Position numbers and translations under genes: made by a program
Notes under the pieces: generated by a model
Database searches by the model: none
Seen by the model: the letters and a program-made list of their open reading frames with translations, nothing else
Told to the model about the DNA's origin: nothing
Shown: piece by piece, positions 20,480 to 32,730 of the stretch
Layout: the number at the start of each line of letters is the position of its first letter
How positions within the stretch are numbered: the first letter of the stretch is position 1
Assembly (NCBI GenBank): GCA_011799875.1
Contig: CM022302.1
Span: 179,296,942-179,360,941 of the forward strand
Direction: 5' to 3'
From: Thinopyrum elongatum
Lineage: Eukaryota; Streptophyta; Magnoliopsida; Poales; Poaceae
DNA length: 64,000 bases

Positions 20480-21310
20480 TTCGACCGGGTGGGTCCCAGC
20501 TGTCAGGGAGGATAAGGATGCACTTCCTTGCATGCGAAGATATAGCTGCTGGGTCCCAGCTATCAGGGGGAGGAATCATTTTTTTGCCCGTAATAAGGAC
20601 GCACTTCTTTGCGTGCGAAGATGTAACTAGTGGGTCCCAGCTGTCAGGGGGAGAAAACATTATTTTTCAGCATAAAAAGGATGCAGTTGCATGCATGCGT
20701 CCATGGGCGTGGTGCATCCCCACTGTCAGCCTCTCACGTACAGTCATCTTTCGATGACACTCGTTTGTTGACCACGTTGACCACACCGTGCCAAGCGCAT
20801 CAAGGCCAGTGGATGACGGCGAGGCCCCAGACTGGAACGACCCGGAGACGGGGAAGACACGGCAGTGGAGTCGCAGATGGAGAGGAGTGGGAAACTTGAC
20901 TGGTTCGGGTGCGCGGCAGCACTGCCGCCCATGGAAGACGGGAGCAAGAACAAAGGTTGAAGAAGCAGCACGGCTGTTGGATTAACATCCAATGGTCTAG
21001 CTACTAGAATCATTTGTTAATTAATTTGACAAAGCCCTGCGTACGCGTCAGCTTAGTAGGCCCACAAGTCAGCCACGAAATCTGCCGGGTCCCAGCTGTC
21101 ATCGGGAGGAATAGTTTTTTCGCATAACAAGGAGGCACTTCCTTCCGTGCGAAGATAAAGCTGGTGGGTCCCAGCTGTCAGGGGAAGGAAACATTTTTTC
21201 AGCTTAATAAGGAGGAATTTCCTTGCGTGCGACCATGGACCTCGTGGGTCCCAGCTGTCAGGCTTTCCACGTACAGTCCTCTTCCGATGACTCCCATTTG
21301 TTGACCACGC
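20480..21310. repeat. GGGTCCCAGCTGTCAGGGGG subterminal repeat
   Basis: GGGTCCCAGCTGTCAGG and close variants occur at about 20491, 20550, 20633, 21089, 21167 and 21245, each usually followed by a GAA-rich stretch, ATAA(T)AAGGA and CACTTCCTTGCGTGCGA. A related form (GGGTCCCCACTGTCAGCCTC) is at 22705. Between copies lie paralogous blocks with GTTGACCACG and GGAGATGGGAAGACA. No consistent reading frame is conserved. Confidence 0.75.
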
Positions 21311-23650
21311 CGCACCGAGTGCAGCAAGGTGGTGGACGACGGCAAGGCCCCGGACGGGAATGACCTGGAGATGGGAAGACATGGTAGTAGAGTCGCAGAT
21401 TGAGAGGAGTACAAGTGTTATAACTGGTTCTGGTGCAGCATGGGGCTACAGTCGGTGGAGAATAACAGGAGGTGTGGAGGGGTGGAGGGATAGCCTGGCC
21501 GGCGGTGGGGTAGCACTTTGCAGCGATGCGTGCTAAGCAGAGCTGCTAGCCACCAAAGGCCGGAGCAGGCGGTCCCGACGACGCTGGAGGAAGAAGACGA
21601 GAGATTGAAGGTGCATGCTGGCCGTTGGATATAAATCCAATGGCTGTGGATGTCAGAATCATTTGTTGACTAAGTTGACAACGCCTTGTGTAGGCTTCGA
21701 CCTATTGGCCCACATGTCAGCCCGCAAAAATGTGGCATATATTTAACCCAATGTTTTCTAGAATTTACAGTCCATTTGATGGGCTGGGTGAACAAATAAT
21801 TTCGCGTCAATGCAGCCCATTTAATATTTTCTAAGAAATCCCAGCCCATTTGCACTTTCTTGAAATACACGAATTAGCTGGGCTTGTTCTATATTTAATG
21901 TTAGGTTAGAAGGAGCAATTAATATCAAAAGTAAACCGGAGCTACACATTTTATTATATATAAAATTAACAAATTAGCGAGTTATTGTTCAAAAGAAAAA
22001 TGAGCGCGTTATTATTACATTGGTCCTTAAAATCTTTGCAAGCTTTTGTACGCAATCACCAGGATTTTCCTTGCCTGTGAGTAAAAAACAACCAAGATTT
22101 TCCTTGCCAACTTCTGTTAAACATTTACTTTCATAAGTTAATAAGACATGGGATGTTTTTATAATGTATATATAAGTCTCTATTAAATATACGATAATAG
22201 TAATAACATAAATATATATAATGTGGTTAGAAGGGAAAACATAAATTGGACACTGCATTATTATTCTTATATATAGATAAATAGAACAGGGATCTGTGTT
22301 TTATTAAAAAAATACATTGGGCTGCCGATGTTTAAGAAAAAGTAAAACCTACGCTGGAAGGCCCATAGGCCGGTACGTACATGATGGACCTCAAAAAATA
22401 AGTTGAAACCACTGTCTCGGTATGTCGTGGGCTACGCATGTTAAAAAACAAAACCTAGGCCTAGCTGATACTTGTTCGCCCTCTGAAAAAAATGATACCA
22501 GCTAGATCCCCGATACCCCTTTCCCGCAACAAAAATAGATCCCCGATACCCCTGGAAAAAAAAGCCTCCCCGATGACAGTCATCGTTGGAAATTTATTTC
22601 GTTTATTGACTAGGTTGACAAACCCATGGGCCCCAACATCAGTATACAATTAGGAGGAAGCTTTTTTTCCAATGAGGCACTTGCTTGCATACGGCTTGGA
22701 CCTGGTGGGTCCCCACTGTCAGCCTCTCGGTGTATAGTCCTCTTCGGATTCCTCTCATTTGTTGAGCTTGTTGACAATGGCATACGGTGGCGCCACGGCG
22801 AGCGCACACGGACGGGAAAGAACCGGAGCCAGGGAAGACGCCTTCATTCTTTCTAACATACCGCACTAGCCCTGTGGCTGCAGCCCTCTCACCCAAAAGT
22901 TGTACTACCCAGGTTCGATTCCAACTGGTGCAGTTGAAAAATATCTAACACTTGCCAAAATTTCGTCCCTAGTTTACCCAGTTTTTCGCACACTCAACAT
23001 TGTCTTGCCATTTTGAAAATAGCATATCTTTTTGACTTTGCATCATATGAAGATGTGCTATACATGAATGTTAATCAGCATGATGTTAACTTGTTGTTAG
23101 TTCCATTTTTACCATGAATAAAATTTCCAACATTCTGTTATCCATGTTTGAAAAGTGCGTGTTGATTTAAATGCTCTGCCTCTGAAACATGCAGTTTCTT
23201 ATCTGAAAATCACTTGGACAAGCAGCCATTGCCGGTGTTGGATTCGATGCCGCGCTTCTTCAATCCCCCGGCAGCGTGAGGGGGAAATAAACTTCCGTCC
23301 CGTGCTGCCGGTTGGGGAATGGAGCGAACTGGATTAAAGAGGGGGCCGGCGGCGTGATTGAAGAAGCACATCAGACGCGAATTTTTTTCAGTGGATGGCT
23401 CTCAATGGCATTTTTTTACTTGCCTCTGCACCATACAACTTGTATTTTTAGCCTCCCAGTCCGTGGTGGACCAGTAGCCCATTTGCTGGGCGAGCCAACC
23501 TACAGAAAGCAGCACTTGATTTTCATCAAAGCCCAAAAACAACGCAGTACTATGTTTGTTTTGAGGCCGAAAACATTACGGCAGGGGTTGAGCAGGGGAG
23601 GGGAAAGTCAGAGCAAAAAGATAAAAAAGAGTTGATGCGTCGTTGCTACC
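21311..23650. other. Inner subterminal DNA of E2, no gene seen
   Basis: Sequence of mixed AT-rich and GGGCTG/GCCCATTT content (for example GCAGCCCATTTAATATTTTC at 21812), as in CACTA inner subterminal regions. Short frames near 22460-22900 and 23155-23640 lack start context, splice support or recognisable similarity. I cannot assign any function. Confidence 0.4.
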
Positions 23651-25789
23651 CTAACAAGCAGGTGCAATTCTTCTCGGGAAGAAGGTGTGCCGTTGACACT
23701 CACACGTCATAATCCCACAGTAGACATTCTAACAAGTTCACACACAAGTACGGCAGAAAAGGTAAACATTCGTATCAAACTCAGGTTCACAGGACAAGTT
23801 CATATTCATAGCCAACATTCACAATCAACAACTCAAAAGATTCATATATACACAAGTTCAGCATGTCTATGCATCCAAATGATTGATAGATCACAAGACA
23901 ATATTCATAGATAATTCACAAAAAGATTCAGATATACACATGTTCAGCATGTTTATACATCCAAATGATTGAGAGATCACAGCCAATATCATCCATGGAC
24001 AAACTTTAATTACCTAGGGTACAGACTGGTAAGTGGTGTTCACTCGGTGGTACTTCTTGCTAAAATTAATGCTTGTACGAGCAAACTTTCGAGTACATAA
24101 GAGGCAGCATAGACAATCTGAACTTTGCTTGTAGGTTTATCCTCCAGATAGTGGCCTCGAAGCCGAGGGAGGTTTGAGCATCTTGGCCACTACTTTCATC
24201 CAACTAGTTTACTGGCTCATCTTGGTCCTGTAGCTCACCAAAATTCTACAATGCAGACAAGAAATGAGGCGGTCGATAAAATGAACCACCCAAATTTTTT
24301 GTGCAGTTCAACTGAAATGGAGCATCCCTGGCGTGCAGACTGATTAAGTGCCAGATGAATATACATGTTAACCAACTTGTCTGGAATCTTTAGACTCCAT
24401 GCCATACAGTTCGCTACCATATGTGCCGATAACCAAAAGGCACAAGTTGGGACCAAAGACTGGACTGCGTTTTTCTGAGCTATGCGCCAAGCAATATTGT
24501 TGGCGTTCACTCTGGCACTTCTTCTTGTCAACATCGATGCTTGTCTGAGTGAACTTTGGAGTACATAGCAGCAGCATAAGTATATGTCCATCTGATCTTT
24601 TTGTGCAGTTCTACTGAAATCGTCCAATGTAATGATTTGCCTGCGGGTTCAGGCTCCAAGTTACTCCTTTATGAAATCGGCAAACAGTAGCACAATACCA
24701 AATTACCAATACATATGACAAGCACAATAATCAGGATAAAGACCGGTACCAACCTGTGTGAGGAAGCATATCAATTACTATTTCCTTTGACTAGAAGCCG
24801 AGATAAGCGACTGAAAGGAAAGGAAGGATGCAGTCAAGGCAATGAAGCACCCAAAGTTTTTGTGCAGTTCCACCAAAATCGAGCATCCCTGTTGGCACAT
24901 ATATTGAGAGAGTGAGATTACTGTAATAGTGGGACTAGTTGATGAAACATACACTAACAAATAGAAGCACCCTCATTATCTTAATGGGTAAAGTTAGCAA
25001 CATAGTAGTCTTGCTTAAAGAGAGTTATTAGTTTATTTAATCAGTGCCAATTAGCTCAACACTCAAAGCATTGCCATGTATCATAGGTTGCAAAACTTTA
25101 ACATGCAAAGATAAAGGAGTTCCTCATGACAGTAGCAACACAGTAGCACAATACAAATAGAGATGACAGCAAACTAATATGGATGATGGCCTTAGGCCGG
25201 TACCAACCTGAGCAAGAAGCTTATTCAAGTAGTCCCAGAAGAGATGATAAAGCACTCACTAGAATCATTCAATAGCATATATTTTTGTGCACTTCAAATG
25301 TATGGTTGACATCACTCTTGTTTACTAGTGGTGAGATTATGTCGAAAGATTATCAAGAACTTCCAGCAGAGTTAAAGCACTGGCTGGGATACAATTCATT
25401 GTATTCTCTTGTGCAGTTCCACTAAAATGTACGATTGGCACAACATGATCCCTATTTGCACAAGTAGGAACAAGGTGAAACCTTCATTAGCTTAGTGAGA
25501 AAGGATAGAAAGATACTAGCATATTACTTTAACAATAGCATCAAATTCATGATGGACAATACACAAAACATTGCCTCATTGAACCAGTGGCAATAAATTG
25601 ACATGCAAAACAATAGCATTATTATGTCATGACACTACCAAGATTCCCTCCCTGCTCCACCACATGGTTCACCTCCACAGACACACATACACACGTACAT
25701 GATTCAGCATAGGGTGCTACTAAAGATTTGTTTAATTCCGACAGGAAAATTAGGCAGCAATTAATTAGTGCTACTTAAGTACTAATTAA

Positions 25790-25957
25790 TTAAGTGACCT
25801 TGCAGGAGAGACAGTAGAAGTGGAAGGGCTCCTGGAGGATCGTCTCACATGTAAGGGAGACATTGCTGGAGCCCTTGAATGGCCTCGACTGAGGCCTCGG
25901 CTTCAGCAAGATCACCTTGGCACTGTTGATCATGTAGAGTTGGGTCACACATGCATC
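25790..25957 (-). pseudogene. PLATZ zinc-finger transcription factor exon, captured fragment
   Basis: On the minus strand 25957-25790 encodes 55 residues ending in TAA. The centre, YMINSAKVILLKPRPQSRPF, followed by KGSSNVSLTCETILQEPFHF and Y-C-L-S-C-K-V, matches the C-terminal half of the plant PLATZ domain (Y-V-I-N-S-A-K/R-I/V-V-F-L, R-P-Q-x-R-P-G-K-G, T-C-x-x-C, F-C-S-L-x-C-K). PLATZ proteins are plant zinc-dependent A/T-binding regulators. Here one Cys of the T-C-x-x-C pair is changed (T-C-E-T) and the second motif is F-Y-C-L-S-C, so zinc binding is doubtful. The N-terminal zinc ligands are absent nearby. It therefore looks like a single captured exon within E2. Confidence 0.72.
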
Positions 25958-26014
25958 CAGAATCTAGTTAATTAGTATGATATGTCGTCAAGCCAAGTAC
26001 TACTCTGCTGCATT

Positions 26015-26275
26015 TCTCTATCTATCTATCTATCTATCTAATCTTATAAAAAACAGAGTTGGTGATGATGGTGTGCCTACCATCCTGCAATATAGGCCGT
26101 CCGATTTATATCAGACGGATAGGAAGGAAACTATGGCGATTTTGCAAAAAGATACCCACACCCCTCTCCACATTTGCAAATAAGGCCTTTTCTCGTTCAT
26201 CCTTTTCTCTCACAAGATAAACTACTCATACAAATGCATCTTGATGTTACGTGCAATGCACGGGCATCTTGCTAG
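26015..26275 (+). mobile_element. Helitron-like non-autonomous element, copy 1 (261 bp)
   Basis: The 5' end is TCTCTATC followed by a TATC microsatellite. The 3' end has a short stem-loop (CGTGCAATGCACG) about 10 bp before a terminal CTAG followed by T, the classic Helitron 3' signature. Length is exactly that of the inverted copy at 35724-35984. Internal landmarks shared with it include GAGTTGGTGATGATGGTGTG and TTTTGCAAAAAGATACCC. The 5' flanking base is T where Helitrons usually have A, so the very first base is uncertain. Confidence 0.65.
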
Positions 26276-27449
26276 TCTTCCAAGTAAATTAAGACTAGTA
26301 GCAACACAGCAATACAATACCAGTAGCAAGATGTCAGGATAACATAGGACGGTACCATCGTGTGATCTTCTTCATTTCCTCCTTCTTCTTCTTCTTCGTC
26401 TTCCTCTTCATGCTCTGTTTCTCTTTCTCCTCACCAGTTGGTGAAACCAAGTACATGATTGGCCTTCTATTTCAGACTTGGTTTTGTCAGTGAGGGAGTA
26501 CAAGTGTACTAGTACACAATAGCATTATTTTCTCATGGCAGTCACAAAATAGAGGTGAACACATGCATTAAATATCATTCTTACCTAAAGGAAGGTTATG
26601 GTGCCAATATGGAGGATCAAGATTGGAACACAGATCTCCCTTTGTGCAGTTCCACCGAAATGAACCAACGGTTCCATTCTGACATTCCAGTTAAACAGCA
26701 CAAAAGTCACTTCTTTTAAGAAGTGTTTTGTGCAGTGCACCAAAAGAATGCAATAGCAACGAGGTGAAATGGATGTCCCTGTTTGCACAAAAAGCTATAG
26801 AGGAAACAGTCGGAGTCTCAAACAATTACTGGCAAAAACAATTGGTTAAACTTGTCATGGCTTATAACAGTGGCATGGCTTTATTTTACCAGGGGCATTA
26901 GATTAAGAACAGCTAAATATTTGCTATAAGGGCATGGGACAGTGGGTGCACCAGCAGTCCAACACCATGTACCTAAACCGGGGCATAAAGTGGTGATTCA
27001 GAGTTTGTTACCCCGAGAAACAAACATCCAAGAAACATATCTGGGTTGGTCCCATTTTTATTCACTCTAGCCACCTATTCCTATGTGTGGATAGAAAATC
27101 TAGTCCTGGTCATACCACTGTGTACAGTGTTTCACCTATATTTCCCTTTTCAACCAAGAGACCGGTTGGATGACCAGTATGTACTACTTTCACCCCCTTT
27201 CTTTCCTGTTTGTACAAAGTCCGATGTACATACTAAATTGTCCCCCTTTATTCCTTGTTTGAACCAAGTACAAGATTCGACTCCATGAAGTAGCTTTACC
27301 TCTAACAATAGAAAAAAATGAGGTGATGTTGGACCATCTGATCAAGCCTAGCTACGAGGGGGGCTGAGAGGTAGAAAATGACGCACATGCAGCGATGTAG
27401 CGAGCTGGGGAAGTAGAGCTAGGCCGGTTTCGAAGGAAGATATACCTGA

Positions 27450-27760
27450 AGGTCATCGGGGTGTGGATAGGTGGGCGGCGGGAGGCCGGATCCGCCCACA
27501 CTAGGGCAGCGACGAAGGGATCGGAGGACCTCCCACGCTGGCGCTTGGCCTGAGATAATGGTGCGGCCGGCAGTGGGTCTCCTCCCTCGCTATCGACGAC
27601 GGCCTAAACGCTGCCCCTCCTCCCCTTCACCAGCGGAGGGGGATACGTCCGGATCTGTAACCAGCGGTGAGGATAGAAAGACAGTGTTACCACTGCTATC
27701 TTGTTTAGATCTAGAGAGGATGAGAGTGTGTGAATAGAGCAACGCTAGCAAGCAAGCGCG
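27450..27760 (-). promoter_or_regulatory. Promoter and 5' module of gene 2, E2 copy
   Basis: Read on the minus strand: a TATATATATAGGC TATA region near 27770, then CTCTATTCACACACTCTCAT, TCTAGATCTAAACAAGA, a GC-rich leader and a CTTCAGGTATA-like donor. The same order occurs at 61560-61920 and, shortened, at 59200-59500. A GC-rich frame runs across it on the plus strand (27471-27737), which I regard as the antisense shadow. Confidence 0.55.
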
Positions 27761-28349
27761 GAGGCTCTTGCCTATATATATACGTATAGTGGGGTAGTTT
27801 TCTTTTTTCACTCCATCAAAACAATCGTTTAAGATTGTGTACGTGCCAGGTCGCCATTTTTTTTTTGAGTTGTTGATTGGTTTTTGAGATAGCTACCCGC
27901 TTATTCCAAGTGGTGTTACAGGGGTGGATTAATGAGCTGCTCGGCTCGGTTCGTTCAAAGCTCGTTAAAAGAAAGTTCACATAAGATGAGACATGTGTTG
28001 TGTTGTTACTAACGAACGTAGCGTGAAACTTGTTAGCTGGTTCGTTCAGCTCCTTAATAAATTGATGATTGGCTTTGTTCATTAAGAAGCGACCCATGAG
28101 GATAACAAGCTGAACTATCGAGGGATCATTGTTCGCGAGCTACGAGCTTTTGTTCCAGCCCTCGGTGTGCGAGGTCGCACTTTGTATCGTTCAAGTCTGT
28201 ACTAGACCCTCCATTAAGTGAACAACCACCGCCTCGTAAAAATTGTGAACAAGCCCACGGCTAAAATTATAGGAAAGGTGGGTTGCACCAACATGCATTA
28301 TTATTTATATTTTCTATGTGGGAGTATCCTCAAAACAAAATGTGAGAGT

Positions 28350-28572
28350 ACAATCTTTATTGGGCCCCTTTGTAATTTGTTCTAAATTTTGACCAAAGAT
28401 TTAACTAACAAAATGTTAGTGCATGTTAACAAAAATTATATCCTTGGATTCATATTTGAACATAGTTTTCAATGATGTAATTTTTTGTGACATGCATGAA
28501 CATTTGGTTAGTTAAATTTATAGTCAAAATGTGGCACAGATTACCATAGGTACCAATAAACCAGGACGGAGC
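28350..28572. mobile_element. Degenerate Stowaway-type MITE
   Basis: TTGACCAAAGATTTAACTAA near 28390 is mirrored by TTAGTTAAATTTATAGTCAA near 28510, and the right end reads AATAAACCAGGACGGAG, a Stowaway terminal motif. The left terminus is decayed and the TA duplication is not clear. Confidence 0.5.
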
Positions 28573-31270
28573 TCCTCGTATGTCGTCCAAACTACTATAT
28601 GACTAGCCGCTAGCTCTATTACATGCGGGACATCAAGCATCCGGGCCCACGTGCCATCCACCAAATCACAGCAAGGTGCTACAGTCGAGACTCACCAGTC
28701 ACCCCGGTGTGGCCGTCATGACCCGTCATATCACAAAACCCACACCTTTACCAGCAGTGGTAAAGTGGCCTCGAAGTTGGACTGGATGAAGCAACCATCA
28801 TTTCATTGGAACGCTCGTTGAAGCCCTTTCTCCCCTATCTTGAAGAAAACCTCACTCCAGGCTACTCACTTCTGCCATTTTTCTTCTGTACTAATGAAGG
28901 AAAGGTGGGTGAATCAGTGATGCTACTATATTTTCATTCCAAGAATCTTCTTTTTGCGAAGCACCGACCGATTCTCACTGCCTATTCTTTTCCCATTTTC
29001 ATTGCGATTATGGTTTCCTTTCGATTGCTTTTTGTTTGTCAGTGCTAATCCTTCAAGGTAGTTTGCATTGTGTTTAATTACCAGAACGATGTGTGTTATC
29101 AAACCATCTTAGGGCTAGTGCACTGTCTTGTGTCGGCGGTACTTGCTACTTTTGTTTGATAGTGAATTATGCGAACCCCCTCCGAGTTATGGAAACAGAT
29201 GTATCCTCACCAGCTTTGATGTAATATATGGCATGCTTAGATGTAAGTTTGAACTATTTATCATATCAGTAGGGCTTGTTTGATGATTCTTGGTGTTAGT
29301 AGGCTAGCTACTGTGCGAGCTATAGTACTTGCAAACACTCACCGAAGAGAAACGTTGGGGCTGATGAGCTCATGGTATGCTTATAGGTCTGATCCGTCGT
29401 CGATCGGCCAATAGCCCAAGCTCCTAAAATTGTAGGCTTAGCGATCGATCAGGCAATAGTCCACAATTATACATTAATTCACATCAAACTCAAAGAGTTG
29501 GTTCACGGATACATTCACATTAATAGCCAGCAAAATTGGCACGTACTTGTAACATGCGTGAATGTGTAATTTTTTGTTGGAAGCGTGAATGTAGTGACGT
29601 CATACTTTCGGAGTGGCTATAGAGAGTGTGTACGTGTGCTAGAGGGGTTATGAGATGGAGAGAGATCTAGAGAGAGAGAGACCCTCCATTTCTTTTCTAC
29701 TCCTAGTCATTAGATTGACAAAGGATATTTTTTGAGAACACAAAATCATAGCAGTACAGAGACGTACAAATCCTAGGCGGGCTAGTTTGGCCTAGTGGGT
29801 TTCAGTGATATGACGTGCTACAGTGCCATCCATTCTTCGCGTGTGGTAGCAGTATTGCGGGTACAGTAAGTTTTCTTGAAGAAGCGGATTCAACGAAGTC
29901 ATGATGGTTCCTTCGTCCGACCAACTTACAATGGGAAAGGTTGGGCCTGCGCTACGACCGGGGTGACTCTCCCCTACAGTACTGTCTGGTGCACTACAGT
30001 ATAATTTTGTGCATGGCAAGTGGACCAGGATGGTCGACGTCCCACATGTCGGCGAATGAAAGTATTCTTTCCGATATCAAGGACGAGCAAGGAGTATTCA
30101 TTGTTTATTTTTTATGAAAGCTATTGTCTCCACTGTTACGACGGAGGAGTGTGAAACACGGCAGCCCAGTGAACTTGGCATGTGCACAACTCCCTCCTTC
30201 CTCATGTACCATAGTGTTGACTATAAGGTTGGCTATAAGGTTACAACTTTTTCTCACTTTTTCTCTATCTATTTCCTCTCAAATGTTTTTTACCTTCTTT
30301 TTTTAGACACAATTGTTTTTTATACCTAGGAGCACGTGTAGAAACGGGCTCTTGCAGAGCCCGGTATTGTACTTGCTATGAATGCTGGCAGCTAGCGCCT
30401 GGGGGGGAGCGCGCGTGGGAGGGGGATGGGTTTTTTGGTGGGCCAGGGCAGTCAGAAGCGGTCCGGACTCCAGCATGGCCCACCTCACATTATCACCATA
30501 TTTCTTGGAGTCCGTGTGCGGCGGGCGGGCGATCCCTTCTCCCTCCCCCGTCTCTCTCTTCTCAGCTGATGCCCGCCGAGCGATTAAATTTCGGCTATCG
30601 ACGGTTTATTCAATTGCAGTCCCACATGTCAGCAAAAATGCAGGACAACGCGTGTCCCCTTTGGTGAGCGGCGTGCGAGACGGACTGTCGGGGGTGCAAC
30701 GCGAACGCGACAAGCGTGCTTTAAGTGTGCTGCCTTTTGCTTTTGAACTTGCAAAGTGTAACCTTTTCGTGCGATCGATCGATAGAAATCCAGAACAAAA
30801 TGACGAGGGCGGGGCTTTCCCACGCGTTAGGCGGGCTAGTTTGGCCTAGTGGGTTTGAGTGATATGACGTGCTACAGTGCCGTCCACTTGCTCCATTTTT
30901 ATGTAAGCAAGCATCTCCACTCTTACGTGGGAGGAGTGCGAAACACGGCGGATCTGATTTTGATCGAGGGATAACTGTTCCCTGTGAAATAATGGAGCAC
31001 TGTTAGCGATTATAGCATGATACTAGTTAGGGCATCTCCAGCGCTGACCCACAAAGTTACATAGGCATCTGTTCGAGGACACTGATGCCAGAGGATGCCA
31101 TCCAATGTTGCCCGCATACCTTTCGAAAACTATATGAACTAACCGGATAAAATTCGTGCAAACAAAGCAAATTTCAAATTAACCAGATGAAATTCATTAC
31201 ATTTTGAAAACTTTTCCTATAAACCGGACGAAATTCATTACATATTTCGCACAAACCATACTAAAACCTA
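28573..31270. other. Interior of E2: dispersed repeat copies, no supported gene
   Basis: 29780-30100 shares long stretches with 34895-35165 (TACAGTA-GTTTTCTT-AAGAAGCGGA, TCATGATGGTTCCTTC, GTGGACCAGGATGGTCGACG), and its first part recurs at 30832-30890 (GCGGGCTAGTTTGGCCTAGT). A perfect hairpin, CGGGCTCT-TGC-AGAGCCCG, is at 30345-30362. Short frames at 28806 and 30382 have no recognisable similarity and differ in the repeat copies. Confidence 0.5.
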
Positions 31271-31278
31271 CTGTAAAC

Positions 31279-31869
31279 CTAATCTAAACGATCACCGGCG
31301 CCCGACCACCATGTCCGGCCATGAACCCCGAGAATTGACGCTCCGGCTATTGCCTTGGCCTCCTCCTCATCCGCCTCGGCTTTGTCCAGCTCTGCCTCGA
31401 TAACCTCCCCCTCCGGAGCACAAGGTTCTGAAGATTTCCGCCTCCATGTCGCCATCAAGCGGCTAATCGGCCGCCGATGTTTACCCCACCAAGCTTGGCA
31501 TCGACTGAGTGGAGGAGCGGTGGCCTTCCTGGGACCAGAGCAGCGGTGACCTACCATGTACTACTCTTCCTCGCTGCCGGCTGCACCCGCGCACGTGCGC
31601 CGGCTTCGTGGTCGTGGCGGCGGAGGGCGGCCGGGGGGAGCCGGCGATGTCCTTCGTCTGCTCCTGCGACAGTACGTCCAAGAGAGCTTTGGAGCGTGCC
31701 CGGAGTGGAGCCGGTGATGTCCTTCGTCTGCTCCTATGACAGTACGTCCAAGACAGCTTTGGAGCGCGAGGAGGCCATGCTTGGAGTGGTGCCGACAGAA
31801 GGAAGGGACCGGAGGAGAATGACTGTGGGTCTTTGGCTATGGCTGGGGCTGGGGCTAAAGTTAATATAG
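31279..31869 (-). pseudogene. Hypothetical gene remnant with duplicated 70-bp coding block
   Basis: GC-rich minus-strand sequence with gene-like composition in an AT-richer setting. At the 5' side an ATG near 31777 opens a short frame (M-A-S-S-R-S-K-A) that recurs because a 70-bp block is duplicated (GATGTCCTTCGTCTGCTCCT at 31646 and 31716). The block encodes LSQEQTKDIAGS. The 3' part has an acidic helix (ELDKAEADEEEAKAIAGAS). Frames change between these parts, so the copy is broken. I do not recognise the family. Confidence 0.4.
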
Positions 31870-32730
31870 CGGGCGAATGGCAATGAGCCGCGGCAGACGG
31901 ACGGACGGCTGGCGCCGGAGTAGGATCATCGGCAGCCGCGTGTCATTAATGTGGGCGGCGAACGGACGGATGGCCGTGGTGTCGTTAACACAGAGCAGTC
32001 GCTTGCACCGGGATGCCACGCGGGTGGCGCTCTCTCGGCCGTCGCGCTGCTGCAATGCCGGCGCCACTGAGAGGTCGCGTCGGGCGTGAATGCGGCATTG
32101 ACGTTCTGAAGCGACGGTGACCGTTTCAGGCGGGAAGCGCGCGCTAGTGATGGAAGGGATTTCGGTGGGCCAGGGCGGTCAGACACTGGCGTGGTGGTAT
32201 ATTGTTTTTGTAGTTTGCAAAAGTACTCAATTAATGTGGCAGTTCACTTTTTTTATACGATCAACATACACCTTACAAAGCACCGTGTTCAAATTTGGCA
32301 CTTCTCCGGGTTCATTTACCATATTTAGGCCATTATGTGCATTTTGTAGAAATTTACTACAACTATAAGAATTAAACGAACATCTACATCATGCATATAT
32401 GACTCAAAGCTTACATGCTATAGTGTGGTATTTATTCATAATTTGGTTGCCAAATCTCATGCATGCAATGCATGTGTACCTTACTAAGAAACATAGTTTC
32501 TAGTGATATTATTTGTAGTTACATGCATCAACCAGGACGGAGGTGCAGAAACATCAAATTCCAGCTACAGCTACATGAGTGTGATGATATGGACATGGAA
32601 TGTCGTTCGATCACGGTGCACGCGCGCGATCCGCGTGGCTGGGGTGGCGGACAATCAGAAAGCAACCCACAATAGGGTCAGCGCACACAGTTTTCACAGG
32701 CAACGGAAAGTAACCGTGTGTGGTAATAAA
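31870..32730. other. Repeat-derived sequence without gene
   Basis: 31990-32180 is a GC-rich segment whose GAGAGGTCGCGTC, GAATGCGGCA, ACCGTTTC-GGCGGGAAG and TGGGCCAGGG-GGTCAG landmarks recur in the same order at 60373-60510, marking a dispersed repeat. The remaining 32180-32730 is AT-rich with no recognisable feature. Confidence 0.45.

Larger units (their letters stand above)
23700..27740 (-). pseudogene. Gene 2 of the dual-gene CACTA family, E2 copy (decayed)
   Basis: Transcribed leftward toward the type-2 end. The 5' module (27450-27740) matches the 5' end of the plus-strand copy at 61510 and the partial copy at 59150, including the shared TCTAGATCTAAACAAGA leader. Downstream come an acidic Glu-rich segment near 26350-26450 (HEEEDEEEEEGG), a PLATZ exon (25790-25957), and at least five copies of a short element that reads TTTTAGTGGAACTGCACAAA in gene sense (at about 24310, 24610, 24870, 25420 and 26650), each in a similar GGGATGCTC context. 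No long continuous frame remains. The transcript order is inferred from the E1 copy; the true exon chain is uncertain. Confidence 0.45.

Noticed and set aside
27950..28150. GCTCGGCTCGGTTCGTTC-type sequence considered as an hAT or MITE end.
   Set aside because: No matching inverted end or 8-bp duplication could be found by eye.
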